This document shows positions 7,744-15,347 of a stretch of 55,940 bases of DNA, piece after piece. Source of the stretch: Bog-473 sp052148295. GTDB lineage: Bacteria; Actinomycetota; Acidimicrobiia; Acidimicrobiales; RAAP-2. Both the position numbers and the translations under genes were made by a program. Below the pieces are notes generated by a model. That model worked only from the letters and a program-made list of their open reading frames with translations. It searched no databases and was not told the origin of the DNA. Position 1 is the stretch's first letter. The number at the start of each line of letters is the position of its first letter. The DNA is taken from positions 1 to 55,940 of the forward strand of contig JBKQIP010000151.1 in NCBI GenBank assembly GCA_052148295.1, read 5' to 3'.

Positions 7744-8433
7744 GTGCCCGCCTCCGCCCGACCCACCCCTGTTGCGCGACGGAGCGGACGCTCGGCGAGC
7801 CGGGGTCCCGCGCCCACGGTGGTCCTGTTGGTGCGTCACGGGGCCACCCCCACCACCGGCAAGACGCTGCCCGGGAGAGCGCCCGGCCTGCACCTGGCCG
7901 AGAAGGGTCGCGCCCAGGCCGAGGCGGTGGCGGAGCGGATCGCCGCCATGGAGCGGCGGCCCACGGCGGTCTACGCCTCACCGTTGGAGCGCACGCGCGA
8001 GACGGCGGCGCCCATCGCCTCCGCCCTCGGGCTCCGGGTCCGCACGGCGCCCGGGCTGATCGAGGCCGACGTCGGCGAGTGGACGGAGAAGTCGCTCCGC
8101 CGGCTGGCGCGGACCAAGGAGTGGTCCAACGTGCACCGCTGGCCCGGGGGGTTCCGCTTCCCGGGGGGCGAGTCGTTCGCCGACGTGTCGGTCCGCGGCA
8201 TGGCGGCGGTGCTCGGCCTGGTGGCCCGCCACCCGGGCCAGTCCATCGTGGCGGTCTCCCACGCCGATCCGATCAAGGCCATCGTCGCCGCGTCGGCCGG
8301 CGTCCCGCTGGACCTCATGCAGCGCCTGGTGATCTCGCCCTGCTCCATCTCGGCCGTGCTGTTCTCCGGGGGCGGGCCCGCCGTGCTGTGCGTCAATGCC
8401 ACCGCGACCCTCGGGGAGCTGGTCCTGTCGTGA
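7744..8433 (+). CDS. histidine phosphatase family protein (MSMEG_4193-like)
   Basis: 229 residues. LLVRHGATPTTGKTLPG contains the RHG phospho-His box, SPLERTRETA the second Arg, and VSHADPIKAIVA the C-terminal His. It belongs to the phosphoglycerate-mutase-like superfamily and, by context, to the actinobacterial MSMEG_4193-type subfamily. The substrate is unknown; in mycobacteria a member is reported as an acid phosphatase. It is first of three co-directional genes, and its stop overlaps the DUF3090 start (GTGA). Confidence 0.88.
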   Translation: MPASARPTPVARRSGRSASRGPAPTVVLLVRHGATPTTGKTLPGRAPGLHLAEKGRAQAEAVAERIAAMERRPTAVYASPLERTRETAAPIASALGLRVRTAPGLIEADVGEWTEKSLRRLARTKEWSNVHRWPGGFRFPGGESFADVSVRGMAAVLGLVARHPGQSIVAVSHADPIKAIVAASAGVPLDLMQRLVISPCSISAVLFSGGGPAVLCVNATATLGELVLS

Positions 8434-8954
8434 TCGACGACGTCGACTACGACGCGCCGGACCACTGCACCGTCGGGGCCATCGGCGAGGTGGGCCAGCG
8501 GCTGTTCCTCTTCTACGTCCGCCAGGGCATCACCGAGACCACGGTCAAGGTCGAGAAGCAGCAGGTGTCGGTGCTGGCCAGCTACCTGGGCCGGATCGTC
8601 AAGGAGCTGGGCCGGCTGGGCCACCTGCCCGAGGACCTCTCCTACTACGGGAGCGAGGACCCCCAGTGGGTGGTCGGGACCATCGGCGTCTCCTACGACG
8701 ACGAGATCGATCGGGTCGTGGTCGTGCTCGAGGAGGCCGGCGACGTCGAGGACGAGGAGGAGGACGAGGCCGAGGAGGAGAGCGGCCACGTCCTGCGGAT
8801 CGCCCTCACCCGGGAGCAGGCGGCCGGTTTCGCCATCCACGCCACCCGCCTGGTGGAGGCCGGCCGGCCCCCGTGCCCGCTGTGCGGGCTCCCGCTCGAT
8901 CCCGCCGGCCACGACTGCCCGAGGACCAACGGTCACCGACCCCCCGCCACCTGA
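8430..8954 (+). CDS. DUF3090 family protein with C-terminal zinc ribbon-like motif
   Basis: 174 residues. The body (VGQRLFLFYVRQG, KVEKQQVSVLASYLGRI) is the conserved actinobacterial DUF3090/TIGR03847 fold of unknown function. A run of Asp/Glu (about residues 106-118) precedes a strand-rich end, and CPLCGLPLDPAGHDCP at the C terminus looks like a small metal-binding knuckle. GTG 8430 overlaps the phosphatase stop, and the next gene starts 6 bp after its own stop. The three genes form a known uncharacterised actinobacterial trio. Confidence 0.88.
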   Translation: MIDDVDYDAPDHCTVGAIGEVGQRLFLFYVRQGITETTVKVEKQQVSVLASYLGRIVKELGRLGHLPEDLSYYGSEDPQWVVGTIGVSYDDEIDRVVVVLEEAGDVEDEEEDEAEEESGHVLRIALTREQAAGFAIHATRLVEAGRPPCPLCGLPLDPAGHDCPRTNGHRPPAT

Positions 8955-8960
8955 ACCGGC

Positions 8961-9671
8961 GTGACCGACGACACCGTTGCGCACATCCTGGCCGTGGGGA
9001 CGATGGAGGTGCACGGGCGGATCGCCGGGAGCTCCAACGCCACCATGCTGGTCACCTGCCGGTCGGGTGGCGACGAGCTGCTGGCCGTCTACAAGCCCCA
9101 CAAGGGGGAGCGCCCGCTGTGGGACTTCCCCGGCGGCCTGTACCGGCGCGAGGTGGCGGCCTACGTGCTCTCCGAGGCGTTGCAGTGGGGTCTGGTGCCC
9201 GAGACGGTCGAGCGCGCCGAGGGCCCGTTCGGGCACGGATCGGTGCAGCGCTTCGTCCCCGAGGACGGGACCTCGCACTACTTCACCCTGCGCGAGGACC
9301 CGCGCTGGCACCCGGACCTGGTGCGCCTGGGCGCCTTCGACGTGGCCGCCAACAACGCCGACCGCAAGAGCGGGCACGTGCTGCTGGCCGAGGACCGCAT
9401 CTGGGCCATCGACAACGGGCTCTGCTTCAACGAGCAGGAGAAGCTCCGCACGGTGATCTGGGACTTCGGCGGTGCCCCCCTCGAACCCGACGACCTGGCG
9501 GCGCTGCAGCGCTACGCCCGCACGGGGCCGCCGGTGGCCCTCTGCGAGCTGCTGACCCCGTCCGAGGTGGCCGCCCTGGGCCGACGGGTGGGCTGGCTGC
9601 TCCGTCACCGCGCCCTCCCCGAGCTGGTCGACGACGGGGGGTGGCCGCCCTACCCGTGGCCCCTGGTGTGA
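8961..9671 (+). CDS. SCO1664 family protein, predicted PI3/4-kinase-like
   Basis: 236 residues. It shows a lipid/protein-kinase-like layout: AVYKPHKGERPLWDFPG (a Lys in the ATP-binding half), then DVAANNADRKSGHVL with the N-x-D-R-K catalytic-loop-like segment, then WAIDNGLCF with a metal-binding Asp. This matches the actinobacterial SCO1664/TIGR03843 family, whose target is unknown. GTG 8961 lies 6 bp after DUF3090. In Streptomyces and Mycobacterium the same trio lies near mshC (mycothiol ligase); mshC is not adjacent here. Confidence 0.87.
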   Translation: MTDDTVAHILAVGTMEVHGRIAGSSNATMLVTCRSGGDELLAVYKPHKGERPLWDFPGGLYRREVAAYVLSEALQWGLVPETVERAEGPFGHGSVQRFVPEDGTSHYFTLREDPRWHPDLVRLGAFDVAANNADRKSGHVLLAEDRIWAIDNGLCFNEQEKLRTVIWDFGGAPLEPDDLAALQRYARTGPPVALCELLTPSEVAALGRRVGWLLRHRALPELVDDGGWPPYPWPLV

Positions 9672-9678
9672 CCGGGCG

Positions 9679-9726
9679 GGTCGTCGTCACGGCAGGTCGT
9701 CGTCACGGCAGGTCGTCGTTACGGCA
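9679..9726. repeat. 16-bp tandem repeat (3 copies) spanning the SGNH gene stop codon
   Basis: Copies GGTCGTCGTCACGGCA at 9679-9694 and 9695-9710, and a variant with TTA in place of TCA at 9711-9726. The third copy holds the minus-strand stop (TTA at 9719-9721). The region lies between two convergent genes. Confidence 0.85.
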
Positions 9727-10771
9727 GGTCGTAGTGCAGCGTCCCGCGCATGTAGTCGATGACCGCCTGCGAGAGCACCTCTCCGCCGGCCGGCGTCAGG
9801 TGGGTGCCGTCGGGGGTGCGGACGTTGACGACCTGGCCCGAGGCGTTGGTGATGAAGGCGGTGTAGGTCCCCGGCGGCGACCCCAACAGGCTCCAGCTGC
9901 TGATGAAGTGGACCGGCGGCTTCTGGGCGGCGGCCTGTTGCTGGTCGATGGTGTTGATGTCGTCCATCTCGGCCGAGAGCTGCGGGTTCTGCATGGGCGG
10001 CATGCCCACCCAGATCACGGTGGCCCCGCCGCTCTCCGCCAGGGCCATGAAGGCGTCCACCCGGCCGGCGTACATCGGGTTCCACTGCGGTGAGGAGTAG
10101 GGGATGTCGGGGGGCCCGGGGAAGTCCTGGGGGTCGTTGGCCCCGATCATGACCACCACCACCTGCGGGTCGAGCTTCTGCAGGTCGCTCTGCAGCTCGG
10201 CCGGCCAGTTGAAGTAGTCCGGCCGGGTCAGCCCCGTGCTCTCGTGACCGTCCAGGGTGGCGTTGACCACGCCGGTGTTGGCCAGGTCGTTCTGCAGCGG
10301 CCCGCCCAGGTCCAGGCCCAGCGAGTCACCGACGATGAGCACGCGCAGGGGATCGGCCGCCGTCGGGTGCAGGTTGCTCGGTGCCGTGGTGGGGGTCGTC
10401 GGGGTCGTGGGCTTCTTCCCGTGTGCGGTCTTGGCGTCATGGTGCACGATCGGGCCCAGCGACTTGAGCGAGCTGCCGTTCCCGGGTTGGTTGCCGGTGC
10501 GCCCGGTGAGGTCGTCGGTCTCCGAGACGATGTTCGACAGCTGCAGTCCCCGGCTGGTGGCCGCGATCGGCCCCAGGATGTCGAGGGCCACCGTGCGGCG
10601 CGTGCCCACCGGGGAGACCTGCGCGTTGTGCTGCAGGGTCGGCGCGAAGAGGAGCAGCCACAGGGCGAAGGCCAGGACGCCGATCATGAGCACGCGGGTC
10701 CACGGCAGGCGGCGCCGCGTGTCGGCCACGTCGGCCGGGGCCAATTCCGTGCGTGGTGTGGTGTCGGGCAT
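9719..10771 (-). CDS. membrane-anchored SGNH hydrolase-type esterase (DUF459-like)
   Basis: 350 residues with one N-terminal membrane segment (about 27-46), then a Thr/Pro-rich linker and an extracytoplasmic SGNH domain. Block I is IVGDSLGLDLGGPL (Ser nucleophile), block III MIGANDPQD (Asn/Asp), block V DGTHLTPAGG (catalytic Asp and His). It starts 2 nt after the MBOAT stop. MBOAT and SGNH pairs typically O-acetylate exported polysaccharide or cell-wall polymers: the membrane acyltransferase delivers the acyl group and the SGNH partner transfers or removes it. The target polymer is unknown. Confidence 0.86.
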   Translation of the reverse strand: MPDTTPRTELAPADVADTRRRLPWTRVLMIGVLAFALWLLLFAPTLQHNAQVSPVGTRRTVALDILGPIAATSRGLQLSNIVSETDDLTGRTGNQPGNGSSLKSLGPIVHHDAKTAHGKKPTTPTTPTTAPSNLHPTAADPLRVLIVGDSLGLDLGGPLQNDLANTGVVNATLDGHESTGLTRPDYFNWPAELQSDLQKLDPQVVVVMIGANDPQDFPGPPDIPYSSPQWNPMYAGRVDAFMALAESGGATVIWVGMPPMQNPQLSAEMDDINTIDQQQAAAQKPPVHFISSWSLLGSPPGTYTAFITNASGQVVNVRTPDGTHLTPAGGEVLSQAVIDYMRGTLHYDLP

Positions 10772-10773
10772 GA

Positions 10774-12201
10774 TCAGAACCGGTAGTAGATGAAGGGCGC
10801 CACCCCGGCCGGACCGAAGGTGGTGGTGACCAGGAGGGCGAGCGAGAGCACCCCGATTTGTACCGCAGTGTGCTGCCGCGAAAACGTCGCCTGCAGCCGG
10901 GCCACGTTGACGTTGGGGACGTACTGGAGCGCGATGCTGCCCGCCACGACGGCCATCAGGAGCGGTGTGACCAGGGGGGATGGCTGTCCCCACCCCGACA
11001 CGAGACGGTCGAGGACGGCAAAGGCCTGCGAGAGACCCGAGGCGTTGAAGAACACCCAGCACAGGCTCACGAACTGGAACGTCCAGAAGCGCTGGTTCCA
11101 GATGCGCACCCGCCCCTCGGCCACCGGGGGGAGCCCGCGGGCCACGCGCCGGCTCCGGCGCCAGTGCCCGACCACCTGCCCTCCCCCGTGCAGGGCACCC
11201 CAGAACACGAAGGTCCACGCCGCGCCGTGCCACAGCCCGCCCAGCACCATGGTGATCATGATGTTGCGCATGGTCTTGGCCTGCGAGCCGCTGCTCCCGC
11301 CCAGCGGGATGTAGAGGTAGTCCCGCAGCCATCGCGACAGCGTGATGTGCCATCGGCGCCAGAAGTCCTGCAGGTTCTGGGCACTGTAGGGGGCGTCGAA
11401 GTTGATGGGGAAGCGGATGCCCAGCAGGAGGGCCAGGCCGATGGCGATGTCGGTGTACCCGCTGAAGTCGCAGTAGATCTGCACGCCGTAGCCCCAGGCG
11501 GCGAAGATCGCCTCGGGCGCCGAGTGCTGCGAGGGATCGGTGAAGACCGGGACGACGATGGCGCTCGACACGTACGACGAGATGACCACCTTCTTGAACA
11601 GCCCCGCCATGATCAGCCAGAGGGCACGGGCGTAGTCGACCTCCTGGGCGTTCCGCTTCTTGCGCAACTGGGGCAGGAGCTCGTTGCCCCGCACGATCGG
11701 CCCGGCCAGCAGGTGGGGGAAGAAGGAGAGGTACAGGGCCAGGTCCAAGGGCCGCGCCGGCTCGAGCTCACGCCGGTAGATGTCGACCACGTAGCTCACG
11801 GCCATGAAGGTGAAGAACGAGATGGCGATGGGGAGGGCCACCTGCAGCAGGGGCATGGCGCGCCCCAACCCGATCACATGGGTGAGGTTGTCCAGGTTGA
11901 CCGAGACGAAGCCGTAGTACTTGAACCACCCGAGCAGGCCGAGCAGGCCGGCCACGGACAGGGCCATGGCCCAGCGGCGGCCGCGCTCGGTGCGGGTGGC
12001 CGTGATGGCCTGGCCGCCCGCGAAGGCGATCGCCGACGTCGCCAGCAGCAGCAGGCAGTAGCTCCAGCCCACCCATCCGTAGAAGAAGTAGCTGAGCGCG
12101 ATCATCGCCAGCTTCCACGGCCCCGCGTAGGGGTTGAGCAGCCAGTTCACCGTGAAGGCGATGACGAAGAAGATGGCGAAATCGAAGGTGGGAAAGAGCA
12201 T
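10774..12201 (-). CDS. MBOAT family O-acyltransferase (AlgI-like)
   Basis: 475 residues with about ten or more membrane segments. IYCDFSGYTDIAIG, FWRRWHITLSRWLRDYLYIPLGG and VLGGLWHGAAWTF (invariant His) are the AlgI/PatA/DltB signature. It moves acyl (often acetyl) groups across the membrane to exported polymers. The SGNH partner follows immediately. A TACAGT hexamer about 40 nt upstream of ATG 12201 could be its -10. No strong Shine-Dalgarno is visible. Confidence 0.9.
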   Translation of the reverse strand: MLFPTFDFAIFFVIAFTVNWLLNPYAGPWKLAMIALSYFFYGWVGWSYCLLLLATSAIAFAGGQAITATRTERGRRWAMALSVAGLLGLLGWFKYYGFVSVNLDNLTHVIGLGRAMPLLQVALPIAISFFTFMAVSYVVDIYRRELEPARPLDLALYLSFFPHLLAGPIVRGNELLPQLRKKRNAQEVDYARALWLIMAGLFKKVVISSYVSSAIVVPVFTDPSQHSAPEAIFAAWGYGVQIYCDFSGYTDIAIGLALLLGIRFPINFDAPYSAQNLQDFWRRWHITLSRWLRDYLYIPLGGSSGSQAKTMRNIMITMVLGGLWHGAAWTFVFWGALHGGGQVVGHWRRSRRVARGLPPVAEGRVRIWNQRFWTFQFVSLCWVFFNASGLSQAFAVLDRLVSGWGQPSPLVTPLLMAVVAGSIALQYVPNVNVARLQATFSRQHTAVQIGVLSLALLVTTTFGPAGVAPFIYYRF

Positions 12202-12299
12202 GGCGCGCGCTGGGAAAAGTCAGCCGACTGTACTGCCGACCCCTACCGCGGCCGTGCCACCCCGCGGTCCGCGCCGGCGGCCCGCGCCGCCACCGGGAG

Positions 12300-12314
12300 C
12301 GGGTCCGGGACCCG
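12300..12314. terminator. possible hairpin after the etf operon
   Basis: CGGGTCC-G-GGACCCG forms 7-bp arms just past the etfA stop. There is no T-tract, so termination is only a possibility. Confidence 0.25.
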
Positions 12315-12319
12315 GCCGG

Positions 12320-13288
12320 CTACCCCTTGGCATTGAGCGCCTCGATCAGTGCGGGGAGCACCTTGTGCACGTCGCCCACGATCCCCAGGTCGGCCACCGA
12401 GAAGATCGGAGCCTCGGCGTCCTTGTTGACGGCCACGATGTTCTTGGAGCCCTTCATGCCCACCAGGTGCTGGGTGGCGCCCGAGATCCCGCAGGCGTCG
12501 TAGACGGTCGGCTTCACCGTCTTGCCGGTCTGGCCCACCTGGTGCGAGTACGGCACCCAGCCGGCGTCGACGATGGCCCGGCTGGCGCCGGCCGCGCCGT
12601 GCAGCAGCTTGGCCAGCTCCTCGATCAGTGCGTAGTTGGCGGCGTCGCCGAGGCCGCGGCCGCCCGACACCACCACCGCGGCCTCGTCCAGCTTGGGGCC
12701 GCTGCGCTCCTCGGCGTGGCGCTCCACGATGGTGGCCCCGTTGGACGCGCCGGTGTCGGGCACCTTGGCCGCCACCACGGCGGCCGGGCCGCCTCCCGCC
12801 GGCTCGGCGGCGAACGACTTGGCCCGCACCACGAAGATCCCCGGGCCGGCCCCGGTGAAGGCGGCCGTCACGATGTGGCTCCCGCCGAAGACGGGGTGCT
12901 GGCTCGAGAGGCGCTCGCCGGCGACCAGGCCGGTGACGTTGGTCAGCACCGGGAGGTCGAGCCGGGCCGACAGGCGACCGGCCACGTCGCGGCCGTCGTA
13001 GGTGGCCGGGATGAGCAGGGCGTCGGGCGCGTGGCCCGACTGGACCAGGTCGGCGATGGCAGCGGCCACCGGGACGCCGGGCAGTGCGCCCCCGAGGTCG
13101 CCCACGTCGTAGACCGTGGTGGCGCCGTACTCGCCGAGCGTGGGGGCCATGGAGGCCACCTCGGCGCCCCAGGCCACGGCCTCGACCGTGCCGGCCACCG
13201 AGCGGGCCTCGGTCAGCAGCTCGAGGGTGATGGGGGTGGGGCCGGCGTCCCCCGCCTCGGCCAGGACCCAGATCTTGTCGATTGCCAT
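12320..13288 (-). CDS. etfA: electron transfer flavoprotein alpha subunit
   Basis: 322 residues. The C-terminal FAD domain contains VVVSGGRGLGD, YSHQVGQTGKTVKPTVYDACGISGA and the Asn-Lys-Asp segment (VAVNKDAEAPIF) diagnostic of EtfA. With EtfB it carries electrons from acyl-CoA dehydrogenases (one lies at 44.1-45.3 kb) to the quinone pool. It begins 1 nt after the etfB stop. Confidence 0.96.
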   Translation of the reverse strand: MAIDKIWVLAEAGDAGPTPITLELLTEARSVAGTVEAVAWGAEVASMAPTLGEYGATTVYDVGDLGGALPGVPVAAAIADLVQSGHAPDALLIPATYDGRDVAGRLSARLDLPVLTNVTGLVAGERLSSQHPVFGGSHIVTAAFTGAGPGIFVVRAKSFAAEPAGGGPAAVVAAKVPDTGASNGATIVERHAEERSGPKLDEAAVVVSGGRGLGDAANYALIEELAKLLHGAAGASRAIVDAGWVPYSHQVGQTGKTVKPTVYDACGISGATQHLVGMKGSKNIVAVNKDAEAPIFSVADLGIVGDVHKVLPALIEALNAKG

Positions 13289-13289
13289 G

Positions 13290-14066
13290 TCAGACCACTT
13301 TCAGCTGCTCGAGGAAGGTGACGATGCGCTGTGCCCCGTCCCCTTCGTCCACCACGATCTCCCCGGCCGAGCGGGCCTCGGCCTCCGACACGTCGGTGAT
13401 CTCCTGACCGCTTCCGGCCGCGCCGACCTGCGCGGCGTCGATCCCGAGGTCGGCGATCGTGAGGTTGTCGACCGGCTTGGACTTGGCCGCCATGATCCCC
13501 TTGAACGAGGGGTAGCGGGGCTCGACGACGCCCGCGGTCACCGTGACCACGGCGGGCAGCGGGCAGACCACCTCGTCGTAGCCCGCTTCGGTCTGGCGCT
13601 CCACCTTGACCGAGTTGCCCTCCACGGCGATCGACTTGGCGAAGGTCACCGAGGGCAGGCCGAGCAGCTCGGCCACCTGCACCGGCAGCGTGCCCGTGTA
13701 GCCGTCGGTCGACTCGGTGGCGGCCACCACCAGGTCCGGATCGGCCCGCTTGATGGCGGCGGCCAGCACCTTGGCCGTTCCCAGCGCGTCGCTCCCGGCC
13801 AGCGCATCGTCGCTGATCAGGATGGCCCGGGCCGCCCCCATGGCCAGCCCGGTGCGCAGCCCGGAGGTCTCGCCGCCGGGCGCCATCGAGACCAGGGTGA
13901 CCTCGTCCCCCTCGCCCCCGGCCAGCTGGAGCGCCATCTCGACCCCGTAGTTGTCGGAGTCGTCCATGATCAGTTTGCCGCTCCGGTTGAGGGTGTGGGT
14001 CCCGGGATCGAGGGCGGCCGGAGCGACCGGATCGGGGATCTGTTTGACGCAGACGACGACGTTCAT
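13290..14066 (-). CDS. etfB: electron transfer flavoprotein beta subunit
   Basis: 258 residues. It starts MNVVVCVKQIPDP. DNYGVEMAL and ATESTDGYTGTLPVQVAELL (AMP-binding loop region) are conserved, as is RYPSFKGIMAAKSKP near the recognition helix. It forms the EtfAB heterodimer with the next gene. ATG 14066 follows AAGGATGG; an in-frame ATG/GTG further upstream would add 13 unconserved residues. It lies 46 bp downstream of the GDPD gene on the same strand. Confidence 0.96.
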   Translation of the reverse strand: MNVVVCVKQIPDPVAPAALDPGTHTLNRSGKLIMDDSDNYGVEMALQLAGGEGDEVTLVSMAPGGETSGLRTGLAMGAARAILISDDALAGSDALGTAKVLAAAIKRADPDLVVAATESTDGYTGTLPVQVAELLGLPSVTFAKSIAVEGNSVKVERQTEAGYDEVVCPLPAVVTVTAGVVEPRYPSFKGIMAAKSKPVDNLTIADLGIDAAQVGAAGSGQEITDVSEAEARSAGEIVVDEGDGAQRIVTFLEQLKVV

Positions 14067-14112
14067 GGCCGTCCATCCTTCACGACGGGAGCGGTCTCCC
14101 GCCATTCGGGGG

Positions 14113-14805
14113 TCAGCCGGCGCCCTCCCGGGCGATGGCCACGGCCTCGGCCAGGTTGTCGGTGATCACCGCGTCCACCCCGAGCGCCACGAAGGCGGCC
14201 AGGTCGTGGGCCGCGTTGACCGTCCAGGCGTTGACCTCCAGCCCGGAGGCGTGGGCCCGCCGCACCAGGTCCGCCCCGACCTCGGTCACGAAGGGATGGA
14301 CGGCCCGGAACCCGTCCGCCGCGGCCCTGGGCAGGGCCGCCGCCCCGTCGGTCAGGAAGGGCCACAGGACACCCAGGGCCAGGCGGCCGTCGGCCACCTG
14401 CACGGCGCGCAGGGTGCGGACCTGGAAGGACGACACGATCACCCGCTCGGTCCAGCCGGCCTCGGCGATCACCTCGGCCGCGACCACCGCGATGGACTCG
14501 CCCGGGTCGTGGCCGGGCTCGCGGGGATCGTTCTTGATCTCCACGTTGACCACCATGCCCTCGCAGACGGCCAGGGCGTCCGCCAGCAGGGGTACGTGAG
14601 GGGGGAGATCGGGCACGCCGAGCTCGGGTATCGCCCCCACCCCCTCGACCACCTCGTCGTGGTGGACCGCCAGGGCGCCGTCGGCGGTCAGGCGGACGTC
14701 GAGCTCGACCCCGTCCGCCCCCAGCCGTCGCGCCTCGGCGAAGGCCTCGAGGGTGTTCTCCACGAAGCCCTGCGTGCAGCCCCGATGGGCGAAGACGGAG
14801 GTCAC
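14113..14805 (-). CDS. glycerophosphodiester phosphodiesterase family protein
   Basis: 230 residues, a compact cytoplasmic GDPD TIM barrel. It shows FAHRGCTQGFVENTLEAF (His7-Arg8 and the Glu-Asn pair), VELDVRLTADG (metal-binding Glu/Asp), LAVHHDE (catalytic His) and VNVEIKND (Glu/Lys). It hydrolyses glycerophosphodiesters to glycerol-3-phosphate and an alcohol. It lacks a signal peptide. GTG 14805 has GAGGG 5 nt upstream. It may be the first gene of a transcript with etfBA. Confidence 0.9.
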   Translation of the reverse strand: MTSVFAHRGCTQGFVENTLEAFAEARRLGADGVELDVRLTADGALAVHHDEVVEGVGAIPELGVPDLPPHVPLLADALAVCEGMVVNVEIKNDPREPGHDPGESIAVVAAEVIAEAGWTERVIVSSFQVRTLRAVQVADGRLALGVLWPFLTDGAAALPRAAADGFRAVHPFVTEVGADLVRRAHASGLEVNAWTVNAAHDLAAFVALGVDAVITDNLAEAVAIAREGAG

Positions 14806-14869
14806 GAGGGCCCTCGTCCCAGCGTGTCAAGCATTTTCACCCTCCCGTTCGAAAAAATCACAAAACTGC

Positions 14870-14898
14870 TTGCCAGCGCCGGAGCGACCCATTACCCT
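14870..14898 (+). promoter_or_regulatory. sigma70-type promoter of the whiB gene
   Basis: TTGCCA (14870-14875), a 17-bp spacer and TACCCT (14893-14898). The start would be near 14905, giving a leader of about 80 nt that contains GGAGG at 14975-14979. The 182-bp intergenic region is conspicuously AT-richer than its surroundings. Confidence 0.6.
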
Positions 14899-14987
14899 CT
14901 TCTCGTCAATCCCTTCTCACTGACGGACACCAATTTGGGCCCGATCATGTGAAAAGGATCACAACCTCGGTGCTGGAGGCTCTCCCA

Positions 14988-15284
14988 ATGGCTCTCATGT
15001 GGAATCGGACGGTCGACTGGGACGCCGACGATTGGCGCCGCGTGGCGGCCTGCCGCAACACCGAGCCCGACCTGTTCTTCCCCGTGGGCACGACCGGACC
15101 GGCCATCGACCAGATCGAATCGGCCAAGCGGGTCTGCCGCACGTGCGAGGCCCTCGAGCCCTGCCTGGACTTCGCCCTGGCCACCAACCAGGAGTCCGGC
15201 GTCTGGGGCGGCACCTCCGAGGAGGAGCGCCGCAAGCTCCGCAAGGCCTGGTTGGCGGCCCGCCGCTCCCAACGCGCCAGCTGA
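14988..15284 (+). CDS. whiB1: WhiB-family Fe-S transcriptional regulator, WhiB1-like
   Basis: 98 residues. Four conserved Cys (AACR; VCRTC; EPC), arranged C...C-x2-C-x5-C, ligate a 4Fe-4S cluster. They are followed by GVWGG, the invariant turn, and a basic C-terminal helix (EEERRKLRKAWLAARR). WhiB proteins bind the housekeeping sigma factor and respond to NO or O2. ATG 14988 was chosen because GGAGG lies exactly 8 nt upstream; GTG 14949 is longer and unsupported. Orthology to WhiB1 is inferred from the convergent pdtaS neighbour, the same arrangement as Rv3219/Rv3220c. Confidence 0.9.
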   Translation: MALMWNRTVDWDADDWRRVAACRNTEPDLFFPVGTTGPAIDQIESAKRVCRTCEALEPCLDFALATNQESGVWGGTSEEERRKLRKAWLAARRSQRAS

Positions 15285-15311
15285 GCGTGCGGCCCCGGCC
15301 GACGGGGCGCC

Positions 15312-15347
15312 GCGGTCATCGGGGCGCCCGCGGTCATCGGGGCGCCC
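15312..15347. repeat. 18-bp tandem duplication spanning the pdtaS stop codon
   Basis: GCGGTCATCGGGGCGCCC at 15312-15329 and again at 15330-15347. The second copy holds the pdtaS stop (TCA 15334-15336). Because 18 is a multiple of three, the other copy gives a second in-frame stop 6 codons downstream. It lies in the 49-bp gap between convergent whiB1 and pdtaS. Confidence 0.85.

Noticed and set aside
12134..13321. Plus-strand reading frame opposite etfA
   Set aside because: It overlaps the certain etfA gene and is Gly/His/Arg-rich with no motif.
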